From Fen-1359 sp963710355 (lineage in GTDB: Bacteria; Planctomycetota; Phycisphaerae; Sedimentisphaerales; Anaerobacaceae), in assembly GCA_963710355.1 (NCBI GenBank), contig CAVPZU010000001.1:186001-250000 (forward strand): a stretch of 64,000 nt of DNA, written 5' to 3'. Shown one piece after another: positions 18,991 through 29,304 of the stretch. The notes beneath the pieces were generated by a model. The model was not told the origin of the DNA. It searched no databases and saw only the letters and a program-made list of their open reading frames with translations. The position numbers and the translations under genes are program-made. Numbering within the stretch: the first letter of the stretch is position 1; the number at the start of each line of letters is the position of its first letter.

Positions 18991-20102
18991 TTACTGAATA
19001 GGCCTAAAAAGATATCTATGGTTGTGTGAAATCTCATCAGGCAGAATAAAAAGGTCGGGATTCGGAGCCCCTGTGGCCTTTGAGAAATAAGGGTCTAATG
19101 TGTTAGCTCTTTTCAGGAGTTCATCCGCCTGCTCTTTGTGGTCCGAATGGAGCTTGTACTTATATTGCACTCCAAGTGCATACGCCTGCATCGGCAGGAT
19201 AGGTTTAGAATCCAGATATCTTGTCACAGCAGCATCACCTGATGTTATAGCCTTGTGAAGTAATTCAGAATCATCCCTGCTCTCATCGCAGAAAATGTAT
19301 GATATATGCTAAGATCTAGGAAGAGGAAGGATTTTTCAGGGTTGATTTTAATCGCTTTCTCAAAACACAAAACAGACTTCTCAACTTTGTCTGCCCCTAA
19401 ATATGCCTTTCCTAATTCTTCAAGCACATCAGCATTTCCTTCATGTTTCTTCAGGAAATTTTGCCAGTAATCAACTCTGTTAGCATCTTGCGGCAATAGT
19501 ATTGACCTGGCTTTTGCACCAAAAACTTTGTCCATTCCTTCTAATTTTCTTGCATACTGCTCAGCCTTTGATTTGTCACCACCCTTATCTTCAGGAAGTG
19601 TTCCATAAATCTCAACAAGGTAGAGCATTGCCTGAGGATAATCCGGCTTGAGTTTTAGTGCAGATTCAAAAGCTTCGCATAATCTTGCGACCTTTTCTTT
19701 AGCGTCAGGCTGGTTTTGCATTAAAGAGGGATATGCTTGAAACAAGGCAATGTGTCCCTCAAAAAAAGGGTATATCACATTATTCGGGTCATTCTCTATT
19801 GCCTTCACAATTGACTGTTGCGCCTCTTTAATCCTTTCCTCTAATTTTCCCGGGTCTGCCAGTGCCATATGAAGCCTGGTTCTTGCAAGCTCATGATCTG
19901 CAGTTGCATTATGTGGATTTTTTTGGATATCTTGCTCAAGAATCGCTCTTGCGTCATCAACCTTCCCCTGCATCCTTAACTTATATGCGTCCATAATAAC
20001 CTTCTTGGATTCTGGTTGTCCCTCGCTGGCCCCCGCCAGAACGCACATACCCAGCACCATCGCCGCGCACACCGCTGCGATTTTTAGTCTTTCGCCTCTC
20101 AT
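18991..20102 (-). CDS. Exported TPR-repeat protein, frame broken near 19273
   Basis: Signal peptide MRGERLKIAAVCAAMVLGMCVLAGASEG, then helical pairs typical of tetratricopeptide repeats: KVDDARAILEQDIQKNPHNATADHELA, AQQSIVKAIENDPNNVIYPFFEG, FESALKLKPDYPQAMLYLVEIYG and EKSVLCFEKAIKINPEKSFLFLDLS. The frame from 20102 ends early at 19245. Adding one base near 19270-19276 gives DSELLHKAITSGDAAVTRYLDSKPILPMQAYALG and continues to the stop at 18991. The total is about 370 aa. It is probably a periplasmic adaptor of unknown partner. The promoter resembles a decayed copy of that of the next gene (20219-20872). Confidence 0.72.
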
Positions 20103-20218
20103 TTTTCAGCCCTTTCAAAAAAGTGTTATATAAAATTCATATTTGAACTACATTTCCGAAATAAAATCCGGTTCCAGTCTGTCGCCGGACTTCGCACACT
20201 ATCCTCGCAGCATGTGAT

Positions 20219-20872
20219 TCAGGATGCTTCGACCTGCGTCGGCTGCCGCAACAGCCAAATCAGTGTCCATCCCGTTACTATCCCGAGGAGTCCCGAAGAC
20301 GCTATTAGACCCACCACCAGTAGACGCACCCCCAGGATTTTACTTGCAATTCCAAATCCAATCATGACTAAGCCCCAGCCGGCCGCACTTGCAGGTACCC
20401 ACCAGGCCGAATGACACACCTGGCGTCGCAGTATGCGCTGCTGCAGCAAACCAGTTAGTGTCCCACCTACGACACAAGCCGCTGCCCATACCAGAGCACC
20501 GAGCGGACCCAGGTCATCGGGGTATCCGTAGACATGACACACGACTCCGTGGATGCTTGAGGGTATAGTGAATCCTATTATGCTTGCCAGCACCCAAAAA
20601 CCAGCCCGCTGGACGACACGCCGTAGTGCAAGCCACTGCATCAAGCTCACCACGACGACTACGACGATAAATACCGCGGCATTATCCAGCCCTAATTTGA
20701 GTATGATGGAGTCGGAGCCCTCGTGGAGGCCAATAATCAATCCTGCAACTGCCACGAAGACGAAGCCCAGGGGGAAGCCAATAGCCCACCCGGCAATTGT
20801 CAGTAGTACCCACCGTATTCCAAAACGCCATCCAATCTCAATCTGTCCCCCGTTTATTTTTTTTACGTCCAT
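20219..20872 (-). CDS. Polytopic membrane protein of unknown function
   Basis: 217 aa with about six membrane segments. An internal duplication is visible: LMQWLALRRVVQRAGFWVLASIIGF and GLLQQRILRRQVCHSAWWVPASAAGW share the plan (LQ.-x-LRR-x6-W-W/VxAS-x2-GW). This motif recurs in uncharacterised integral membrane proteins of cyanobacteria and planctomycetes. No enzyme motif seen. AAAGGGCCG precedes the ATG, and a near-consensus promoter lies at 20933-20960. Confidence 0.65.
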   Translation of the reverse strand: MDVKKINGGQIEIGWRFGIRWVLLTIAGWAIGFPLGFVFVAVAGLIIGLHEGSDSIILKLGLDNAAVFIVVVVVVSLMQWLALRRVVQRAGFWVLASIIGFTIPSSIHGVVCHVYGYPDDLGPLGALVWAAACVVGGTLTGLLQQRILRRQVCHSAWWVPASAAGWGLVMIGFGIASKILGVRLLVVGLIASSGLLGIVTGWTLIWLLRQPTQVEAS

Positions 20873-20932
20873 TTTTCGGCCCTTTCAAAAAGAGTGTGAT
20901 ATATACAATTCATATATGAACTATATTTTAGA

Positions 20933-20960
20933 ATTATACCTGTTCCCGACAAGCTGTCAA
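20933..20960 (-). promoter_or_regulatory. Promoter with conserved spacer
   Basis: On the minus strand TTGACA (20960-20955), 16 bases, TATAAT (20938-20933). The spacer contains TTGTCGGGAA, which recurs in the promoter at 26879-26907 in the same place. The transcript leader also carries TTCATATATGAA (perfect palindrome, about 20909-20920), matched by TTCAAATATGAA upstream of the TPR gene. Confidence 0.65.
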
Positions 20961-21293
20961 TTACATATTTGGGAAATTTTTGATGAATTAATTTATTCCT
21001 TTATGCCTGTGTCGCTTACTTCATCGTTGGATATTCACAATCTCTGCGGCCTCCGCGATCTCTGTGGCTAATTTTTTCTTCGTGCCTTGTATGTTGACAT
21101 CATTCATGGTTAATAATAGTCTCATAGGTTATGCTGGTGTAGGCGAGGCGAGCATAGCAAGCCGAGCCGACACCAGCCGGCGACGAGAGTTCGCTCGTGT
21201 CTTGGCCCGCGAGGCCGTCACGAAGCGGGAACCTCGCCGCCGTGGCAGTCTGGTATAGATACAACTTCTAATAATTAATCGACCTGTCTTTAA
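20961..21293. other. Intergenic, word repeat and GC-rich structured segment
   Basis: CTCTGCGGCCTCCGCGATCT and TCTTCGTGCCTTG (21041-21090) are word repeats. 21133-21255 is GC-rich with nested inverted repeats, for example GCTGGTGT (21133-21140) against ACACCAGC (21170-21177). It resembles a mobile hairpin element rather than a gene. Confidence 0.5.
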
Positions 21294-23662
21294 TCAAGGA
21301 CGCATCAAGCTAATTTCTTTTTGAGGAGGCAGGGCTTTACTAACCGTCTTGACAATAAGCTCTTCATCCAATTCAAAGGATGCCGTATCTTTGATGTCCT
21401 TCGATGAAGCGCCTACCTTCACAATGTACTTTCCGGCTTCGGCAACCCAGTCGAAGAAGCTGTATCAAAGGAGGATAAATCTCTTGGATTTACCTCAAAG
21501 CTCAAAGTCTGGCTCTCTCCGGGCTTTAACAGTCCGGTTTTTCCAAAGGCTACCAGTTCTTCACTGGGCTTGTTAAGTTTTTTAGCCGGGGCACTCAGAT
21601 AAACCTGAACAACCTCACGGCCTGCAACCTTGCCGGTATTTTTAACATCAACTGAAACAGTCAGCTTGCTATCGAATTTATTCGAGCTAAGCCTTAAATT
21701 GCCGTATCCAAACTGCGTATAAGACAGGCCGTAACCGAATTCATAGGCAACAGGCTTATCAAAAGTGCTGTAATAACGATAGCCTACATAAATATCCTCT
21801 TCATAGATAACCTCAGAAGGGCCACCTCGTCCGCCAAAACCGCCTCTATCCGGTTGGTTTTTATTAGGTTCGGGTGTTTCCGGCATTTTCCCCGGGAAAT
21901 TCTTTGCCGACGGCACATCATCATAGGACATGGGGAATGTACTTGCAAGTTTTCCCGAAGGACTGACCTTGCCGCTAAGAACATCAACTATGGAGTTACC
22001 AGCCTCCTGGCCAGGCTGCCAGGCCAGCAGGATAGCATCCGGAATGTCTCTCCAGCTGGCTGTCTCGATAACACCGCCAATATTAAGGATGACAACGGTC
22101 TTCTTACCCTTGGCCTTAAATGCCTGTGAAACAGCTTGAATCATGGATTTTTCAGTATTTGTAAGATAGAAGTCCCCTTCTTTTTTCCTGTCAGAACCTT
22201 CACCTGAATTCCTGCCAATAGTGATTAAAGCAACATCTGCTTCTTCGGCTGTCTTCTGAGCCAAATCAGCATTTACCTTCATCTCAGCAATAGGTGGCGG
22301 CCTGAATCTGCCTTGAGGCTGCGGCTGTTTGGCCCTGGTTTCTTTGATATAATTGGTGTATGTTTTCTGCAAAGATTTATTAACAGAATAACCGCCATTC
22401 TCCAGACCCTCTATCATCGCAACGCTATAAGCCTCATTAACCTTGCCGCTGCCGGTCCCGCCGGTAATGATTTCATAAGAGGTATTACCAAAAGTCGCTA
22501 TATTTTTAATCTCGCCAGCCAACGGAAGTGTCCCGCCATTATTTTTCAGCAGAACCATCCCATCTGCACCTGCCTGACGGGCAATTAAGGCATTTGCTTT
22601 GAGGTCCGGCTTATTAGAAAATTTATACCCCTTGTATTTGGGAGTTTTTAACATAATACTAAGTATCCGCTCAACATTCTTATCCAATACCTTCTGGTCA
22701 AGCCGGCCTCCATTTACGGCGGCAACAATTTGTTCGGACTGTCTCGGATTTCCGGGCATCAACAGGTCGTTTCCAGCCTTCATCTGAGCCACAGGGTCAC
22801 TTCCACCACCCCAGTCAGTCATGACAAAACCCTCAAAACCCCATTCATCCCGTAATACCTTCGTCAATAAATCATAACTTTCAGAGGTATAAAGACCGTT
22901 GATTTTGTTGTATGACGACATCACAGTCCAAGGCTGAGCCTCTTCAACGGCAATACGGAATCCTTTAAGATAAAGCTCACGTAATGCTCTTTCGCTGACA
23001 ATCGTATCAATACGTCTTCTATTGGTTTCCTGATTGTTAGCTGCAAAGTGTTTGATGGATGTACCTACACCCTTTGATTGAACACCTTTAACCATCGCAG
23101 CAGTCATTTTCCCTGCAACCAGAGGATCCTCAGAATAATATTCAAAATTCCTACCGCATAATGGATTGCGATGGAGATTCAACGCGGGCGCCAGAAGCAC
23201 ATCTGCACCATACTCAAGCACTTCATTTCCAACAGCCTGCCCCACCTTGTAAACCAGTTCCGTATCCCAGCTCGATGCAAGCAAAGTTGCTATGGGAAAA
23301 GCGGTGCAATAATACGTATCTTTACTATCTCTTCTTGTAGGACTAATCCTAAGTCCCGCAGGACCGTCGGCTAAAACCATAGGCGAAATACCCAGACGGG
23401 GAATTTGAACTGTTGCCCCAGCAGCTCCGCGAACAAGCTTTTCGGTAAGGGCCTCCGAACTCGTATCTTCTACTCCGGCAAACATCCTTGTACCAACAAC
23501 CAGCTTAGCTTTTTCTTCCAAGGTCATTTGCGAGATAATACTCTTCACTTTTTCCTGCTCCGCCTGAGACTGGGCATAACACTGCCGCTGCGCAAATGAA
23601 GCAAGGTATATGAAAAACAACCCCAAAATAACCCTGCCGGCAAATTCTTTTCGTATCTTCAT
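21294..23662 (-). CDS. Beta-glucosidase-like glycoside hydrolase, family GH3, C-terminal frame broken
   Basis: Start ATG 23662 is chosen for AAAGGAG 6 bases upstream and the signal peptide that follows (MKIRKEFAGRVILGLFFIYLASFAQRQCYA); the longer frame from 23725 has none. The GH3 barrel reads DGPAGLR, KHFAANNQETNRR and the nucleophile Asp in GFVMTDWGG (about residue 290). A second alpha/beta domain follows (ILNIGGVIETASW, LLAWQPGQEAG), then a fibronectin III-like end (NTGKVAGREVVQVYLSAP). One base is missing near 21450-21460; the restored frame reads FDWVAEAGKYIVKVGASS and ends at 21294. About 790 aa. It is exported, probably cleaving oligosaccharides outside the cytoplasm. Confidence 0.9.
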
Positions 23663-23840
23663 AATTTTCTCCTTTTTTATAAATATAATTAATACCCCTT
23701 TACACAGAAGGGCATGATGACGCAAACTGCAATTTAATAATCATCTTCTTTTGATTCATAACAAACAGTTTTGATTCTACCTCATCTGATATTATTATTC
23801 AACTAATCATTTACTCTCTGCCGATTCGGGAAACATTATC

Positions 23841-23884
23841 TGTGCTCTTCGCGTGTTCTCAGTCAGGAGTCTCGAAGACTGCGG
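23841..23884. repeat. Word repeat downstream of cysK
   Basis: Partner of 7116-7159; shared strings CGTGTTCTC, AGGAGTC and CGAAGACT-like. It lies just past the cysK stop (23897). Confidence 0.45.
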
Positions 23885-23896
23885 TAAATTTTTTTG

Positions 23897-24784
23897 CTAC
23901 AAAAGCGAGGTGCTGAAATATCTTTCCGCCCTGTCCGGCAGGACGGTCGTTATATTGCCTTTGTATTTTTTCGCAAGTTCTCGTGCCGCCCAGACGTTAG
24001 CCCCCGATGAAATACCCACAAGCAGGCCGAATTCGCTGCCTAACTGTCTTGTTGTTGCAATCGCATCCTCGTCCGTCACTTCGAGCACTTCATCCACCAG
24101 CGAGACGTCCAGCACGGCAGGGATAAACCCGTCGCCGATGCCCTGAATCTGGTGCAGGCCCGGCTCATGGCCGAGCAGGGCGCTGACGTTTTTCGGCTCG
24201 ACCGCCACAATTTTTATTTCCTTCCTGTGTTCTTTGAGGAATTTTCCGACGCCCTGCAGTGTCCCGCCGCTGCCGACGCCCGCCACAAAGCAGGCGATGT
24301 CGCCTGTCATTTGCCGCCACAGCTCCACCGCCGTCTGTTCGTAATGGCAGCGGGGGTTATCCGGATTTTCAAATTGCTGCGGCACAAAGACTTTTTTATT
24401 CTCGGCTGCTATTTGTTTTACCTTTTCGACCGCACCTGCAATGCCTTTATCCGCTTCTGTCAGAATCAATTCAGCCCCGAGTGCTCGGATGAGTTTTTTC
24501 CTCTCTTCGCTCATATTTTCAGGCATAACGATAATAACCCTGTAGCCTTTGAGTCTGCCGACCAATGTGACACCGATGCCGGTATTTCCGCTGGTCGGCT
24601 CGACTATTATCGAATCTGCCTTCAATCTGCCGTCTCGTTCCGCACCTTCCAGCATAGAAAGTGCGACCCTGTCTTTTATGCTGCCGCCGGGATTGAGGAA
24701 TTCCGCCTTGGCAAAGACATTTTCCCCCTTCAGCCTTATCAGCGGCGTATTGCCGATTAAATCTAATATATTATCCGTTAGCAT
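23897..24784 (-). CDS. cysK: Cysteine synthase (O-acetylserine sulfhydrylase)
   Basis: 295 aa from ATG 24784, preceded by AAAAGGAAAAT. The frame extends to 24841, but those 19 codons are a word repeat (see 24796-24828), not conserved protein. The fold-type II PLP enzyme motifs are present: NILDLIGNTPLIRL, the PLP lysine in NPGGSIKDRVA, the substrate loop PTSGNTGIG, the phosphate loop GVGSGGTLQGVG and the C-terminal VGISSGANVWAA. It makes cysteine from O-acetylserine and sulfide. Monocistronic, and no serine acetyltransferase lies nearby. Confidence 0.94.
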   Translation of the reverse strand: MLTDNILDLIGNTPLIRLKGENVFAKAEFLNPGGSIKDRVALSMLEGAERDGRLKADSIIVEPTSGNTGIGVTLVGRLKGYRVIIVMPENMSEERKKLIRALGAELILTEADKGIAGAVEKVKQIAAENKKVFVPQQFENPDNPRCHYEQTAVELWRQMTGDIACFVAGVGSGGTLQGVGKFLKEHRKEIKIVAVEPKNVSALLGHEPGLHQIQGIGDGFIPAVLDVSLVDEVLEVTDEDAIATTRQLGSEFGLLVGISSGANVWAARELAKKYKGNITTVLPDRAERYFSTSLL

Positions 24785-24795
24785 ATTTTCCTTTT

Positions 24796-24828
24796 GCCAC
24801 AGAGGGCACAGAGAACACCGAGAAAATT
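24796..24828. repeat. Word repeat abutting the cysK ribosome site
   Basis: GCCACAGAGGGCACAGAG then AACACCGAGAAAATT. It ends about ten bases from the cysK start and artificially lengthens the frame. Same family as 54651 and 55831. Confidence 0.6.
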
Positions 24829-25018
24829 TATCATTTATCAATAATTATTTAAATTAGACACGGATTTACACTGTCTATATTTTTTGTAGTTACAGAGTAA
24901 TAGATTATCGTTTTTTTGCGTTTTGGTCAAATAAAAAGAGACCGCATAGGAAGTTCAAAAATAAAAGTGCAAAATGAAAAGTTACAGTTAAAAATTCAAA
25001 ATTCCTACGAATGGCCCA

Positions 25019-25621
25019 TTATTCTTTATCCTTTAAATCTGATCTCTGAGATTGTATTCTGATAGCCTCAGATATTAAATCCTTCAGCCAAAAAAACTCT
25101 TCTCTCCTGCCCCACAGTTTGTTAATCGGTATTTGAAAGTTGTGCAAATTTAATATTTCATTTTTAGATGCATTCTCATTTTTATTCGCTGGTGAAATAA
25201 TAACTGCGACAACAAAACCACAAATTAAACTGGCAGGTAAAATAAGATTGTTATTTTCCACTTTTATTTTTTGTTCTGGTGTAAATTTTATATCATCCGG
25301 TATTTTTGCCGCATGATAAAGTCCACAACGAACTGCATGATAAATAATATCTTGAAGTGAACACAAGCCATCCGTGGTTTTCTTAATCTTGGGATGCTCA
25401 TATTTCAGATTAATATTAAGAACCTTTTTGCCACCAAATGCAATATCCGTTATAAGGCCGAGATTTTGATGGATAAAGGTTTTGTATGCATCTCTTCCTC
25501 TTATATTCAATTCTTTTTGTGCGGTAGCGTCAATCGCCGCGCAAATAGCGAATAAAGCTCCCTCAAAATCTAAAGAATCCATTTTTTCGATGGTTTCACT
25601 TATTCGCTTACCGATACTCAT
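25019..25621 (-). CDS. Hypothetical protein
   Basis: 200 aa, not recognised. The N-terminal half is helical with MDSLDFEGALFAICAAIDATAQKEL, the region YKTFIHQNLGLITDIAFGG and then LQDIIYHAVRCGLYHAAKIP. The middle has one hydrophobic stretch, ILPASLICGFVVAVIIS (about residues 126-142), and the C-terminal part is charged. The His/Cys-bearing YHAVRCGLYHAAK segment looks conserved and could be an active site, but this is only an impression. It lies 41 bases downstream of the next gene (25663-26385) on the same strand, so possibly one operon of three. Confidence 0.6.
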   Translation of the reverse strand: MSIGKRISETIEKMDSLDFEGALFAICAAIDATAQKELNIRGRDAYKTFIHQNLGLITDIAFGGKKVLNINLKYEHPKIKKTTDGLCSLQDIIYHAVRCGLYHAAKIPDDIKFTPEQKIKVENNNLILPASLICGFVVAVIISPANKNENASKNEILNLHNFQIPINKLWGRREEFFWLKDLISEAIRIQSQRSDLKDKE

Positions 25622-25662
25622 AAAAACTCTTATAAATTACCATTCTTTCTCAATACATTTCT

Positions 25663-26385
25663 TTAAGGTTTTACGGAAATGATTCTTCCATCCTCCAAAG
25701 ATAGTTCTACGGTAAAGATTGTCCTCGATTCAATCCAATGTTCGGATACTTCTATTTCAATATGATGATCGGACGCTTCTATCAGATAAGAACTAGGCAA
25801 CTTACCTTGATAAGTTACCAAGGCTCCCTTATTGAGTGAAAGTAATCTTTCCCTTTGGGATATGGGGAATTTTACACGCACAACCAAAAGACCCTCTATT
25901 TCTCTCCCTTTTCTAAAAAGATCGCTATTATAGTCAACATCTCCAATAATGGTATCAAAGATACCGCTATCGCTGCGAGAGGTAACATTCCCACCTATAT
26001 CAAAAATATAGGCAAAAGAAATCCTATAAGTATGTTCTCTAATTGAATAATCAACATTTGCAACTTTACCTGTCCATTGTATCCATTTTCCTTTATAATT
26101 TTTTTTGTAAAATTCCTCTTGCTTGTTCTGAACTTCCCCTTTCTGCAATTCAGTTAAAGTCTCATTTTTGTACAACATTTCATTCTTTAGATCTTCACTT
26201 TTAAAATACCGGTAGAATTGTTCAAAACTCACGTTGCTGACGTTTTCGGATTTGACCTCTGACTTTTGATTATTTAATTTGTGCATAAGAAGAGCAGTGA
26301 GCCATCCGCATCCGATTAAACAAATCACAAGACAAACTATTACAACAAAACATTTTTTAGAATTCATAACTTGCCTTATATTCAA
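25663..26385 (-). CDS. Membrane-anchored hypothetical protein, possible OB-fold
   Basis: 240 aa. One N-terminal membrane segment (about residues 10-32, CFVVIVCLVICLIGCGWLTALLM) contains a Cys in LIGC that could be a lipobox. The rest is periplasmic: a helical stretch, then YKGKWIQWTGKVANVDYS and, later, GALVTYQGKLPSSYLIEA, a beta pattern reminiscent of tRNA_anti-like/OB-fold domains. It is five bases from the upstream zinc-ribbon gene, so co-transcribed. Confidence 0.6.
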   Translation of the reverse strand: MNIRQVMNSKKCFVVIVCLVICLIGCGWLTALLMHKLNNQKSEVKSENVSNVSFEQFYRYFKSEDLKNEMLYKNETLTELQKGEVQNKQEEFYKKNYKGKWIQWTGKVANVDYSIREHTYRISFAYIFDIGGNVTSRSDSGIFDTIIGDVDYNSDLFRKGREIEGLLVVRVKFPISQRERLLSLNKGALVTYQGKLPSSYLIEASDHHIEIEVSEHWIESRTIFTVELSLEDGRIISVKP

Positions 26386-26390
26386 GATTT

Positions 26391-26783
26391 CTATTTCTCT
26401 TTTATCTGATTAAGTAATTTCTGCCCCATAGGCGAACTTGTAGGTATCATTGAATCGTTTTTATTACATAGAGGACAAGCATTATATTTAATTGTAAAGC
26501 AGCGACGCCAAACTGTATAAATTATGCCGAATGGAAACAAAAATAACCAGAGAAGAATTTCCGTTGTTAAATCGCCTTTGATTATTTTTCGAGGGTAGCC
26601 GAGATACCCGCAATTGTTGCATATAAATTGTTCCTTGTTTTCACCAATAACAATAGGTTCATCGTAAGGTTTTGCCTCAATACTCTTATAACATTTACGG
26701 CATTTTATTGCTTTATTGGCATAAATGTCAGGGATTTCTTGGATATGATTACATAAAGGGCATTTTACCCTAATATGATTCAT
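26391..26783 (-). CDS. Zinc-ribbon membrane protein
   Basis: 130 aa. An N-terminal zinc ribbon (CPLCNHIQEIPD then CRKCYKSIEA, residues 9-31) is followed by a second CNNCGYLG, one membrane segment (ILLWLFLFPFGIIYTVW, about 77-93) and a CPLC near residue 103. It resembles small bacterial proteins with paired half-ribbons around a hydrophobic hairpin (LITAF-like arrangement). Function unknown. First gene of a probable three-gene operon, with its own promoter at 26879-26907. Confidence 0.65.
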   Translation of the reverse strand: MNHIRVKCPLCNHIQEIPDIYANKAIKCRKCYKSIEAKPYDEPIVIGENKEQFICNNCGYLGYPRKIIKGDLTTEILLWLFLFPFGIIYTVWRRCFTIKYNACPLCNKNDSMIPTSSPMGQKLLNQIKEK

Positions 26784-26878
26784 AATTTACCTCCCTTTTC
26801 TCTGCAAGTTCGATTCCAAAATCAAATAAAATACAATTGTTTCATTCAATTGAAGCTCTCCTGAATTTGGTCAGTAAA

Positions 26879-26907
26879 ATTATACCCTCTTCCCGACAAA
26901 CCAGCAA
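26879..26907 (-). promoter_or_regulatory. Promoter sharing its spacer with 20933-20960
   Basis: On the minus strand TTGCTG (26907-26902), 17 bases with TTGTCGGGAA inside, TATAAT (26884-26879). Confidence 0.55.
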
Positions 26908-26971
26908 TTATTTATTTAAGCGATTTTCTATAAAAATGCCCCAATTAGCAGCTTTCCGCTTCCAAAAGTTT

Positions 26972-26995
26972 TTAATCCGCGTTAATCCGTGACTA
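26972..26995. repeat. CCGTG-type word repeat
   Basis: TTAATCCGCGTTAATCCGTG, family of 55697 and 57091. The rest of 26784-27070 shows no gene. Confidence 0.5.
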
Positions 26996-27070
26996 ATTTT
27001 GATATTCGTATTTCGGATTTATAAGGAACTGCTTCTTCGTGCCTTTTTGCGCCTTTTTAGGCAATAAATA

Positions 27071-27100
27071 AAAAAGCCCCGTGGGTTACACAGGGCTTTT
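27071..27100 (-). terminator. Terminator downstream of 16S rRNA (bidirectional)
   Basis: AAAAGCCC and GGGCTTTT arms around a short loop, A-run on one side and T-run on the other. It lies about 120 bases past the 16S 3' end, so the transcript stops before any 23S gene. Confidence 0.75.
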
Positions 27101-27214
27101 AATATCAAGAACAGTTAAGCTGTATGGCGAAAGTGTCTGACTGGACACCGGCCAATGACCCCTCAATGAGGGGCTGATGGAGAAACCCATCAAGGCCGGG
27201 TTCTAGTTTATCCC

Positions 27215-28780
<1,566 letters not shown>

Positions 28781-28792
28781 GATTTGTTGAAA

Positions 28793-28834
28793 CCCCCTCA
28801 ATCCCGATTGATAATCGGGACAGGCTAAGGGGGG
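28793..28834 (-). other. Hairpin just upstream of 16S (precursor processing stem)
   Basis: CCCCCT (28793-28798) pairs with AGGGGGG (28828-28834), with an inner hairpin ATCCCGATT/AATCGGGA. Its place next to the mature 5' end suggests a processing signal of the precursor. Confidence 0.45.
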
Positions 28835-28996
28835 ATTCATTCAAAGGCTCAACATTTTGATATACGCATCGAAAGTGTTGAAAAACTGAAAAAAATTAAG
28901 CATAACGGCCGAAGCGTATTTTGGCCGAAAGCTACACCTTCGCTGCATACAGGCTCAACTGTTAACTTGCCAAAGAACTTTTTAATGAAACCCCTA

Positions 28997-29024
28997 ATTA
29001 TAGAGGCAAAAAATAAGCAGTCAA
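28997..29024 (-). promoter_or_regulatory. 16S rRNA promoter
   Basis: On the minus strand TTGACT (29024-29019), 16 bases, TATAAT (29002-28997). The leader is about 210 bases to the 16S start. An imperfect inverted repeat (GCAGTCAAGCAATATT against AATATTGACTTGCCTGC, 29017-29055) overlaps the -35 box. Confidence 0.7.
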
Positions 29025-29304
29025 GCAATATTCTGTAACAATATTGACTTGCCTGCTCAAATCTTTAGGACAACCATTTTACCTTAAATACAGTTATCGT
29101 CAAGAAGAAGTATCAAGAAAATTAAAAAATTTTTATTTTTATAATAATACAGCCTTTTATGGTGCATTGAGCGGAATGAAGAGATAAGGGCTGGTAATTT
29201 AGGAATGGCGATTTTGGATTGAGGATTGACAGTAATTGCGGGAGGATTTATAGTTAATTTAGCGTACAAACAATTTCAAATCCAACGTTTCGATAAATAA
29301 AAAG

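Noticed and set aside
18780..19001. 73-aa plus-strand frame
   Set aside because: Sits in a repeat-rich gap and overlaps the end of the TPR gene, no ribosome site, unlikely composition.
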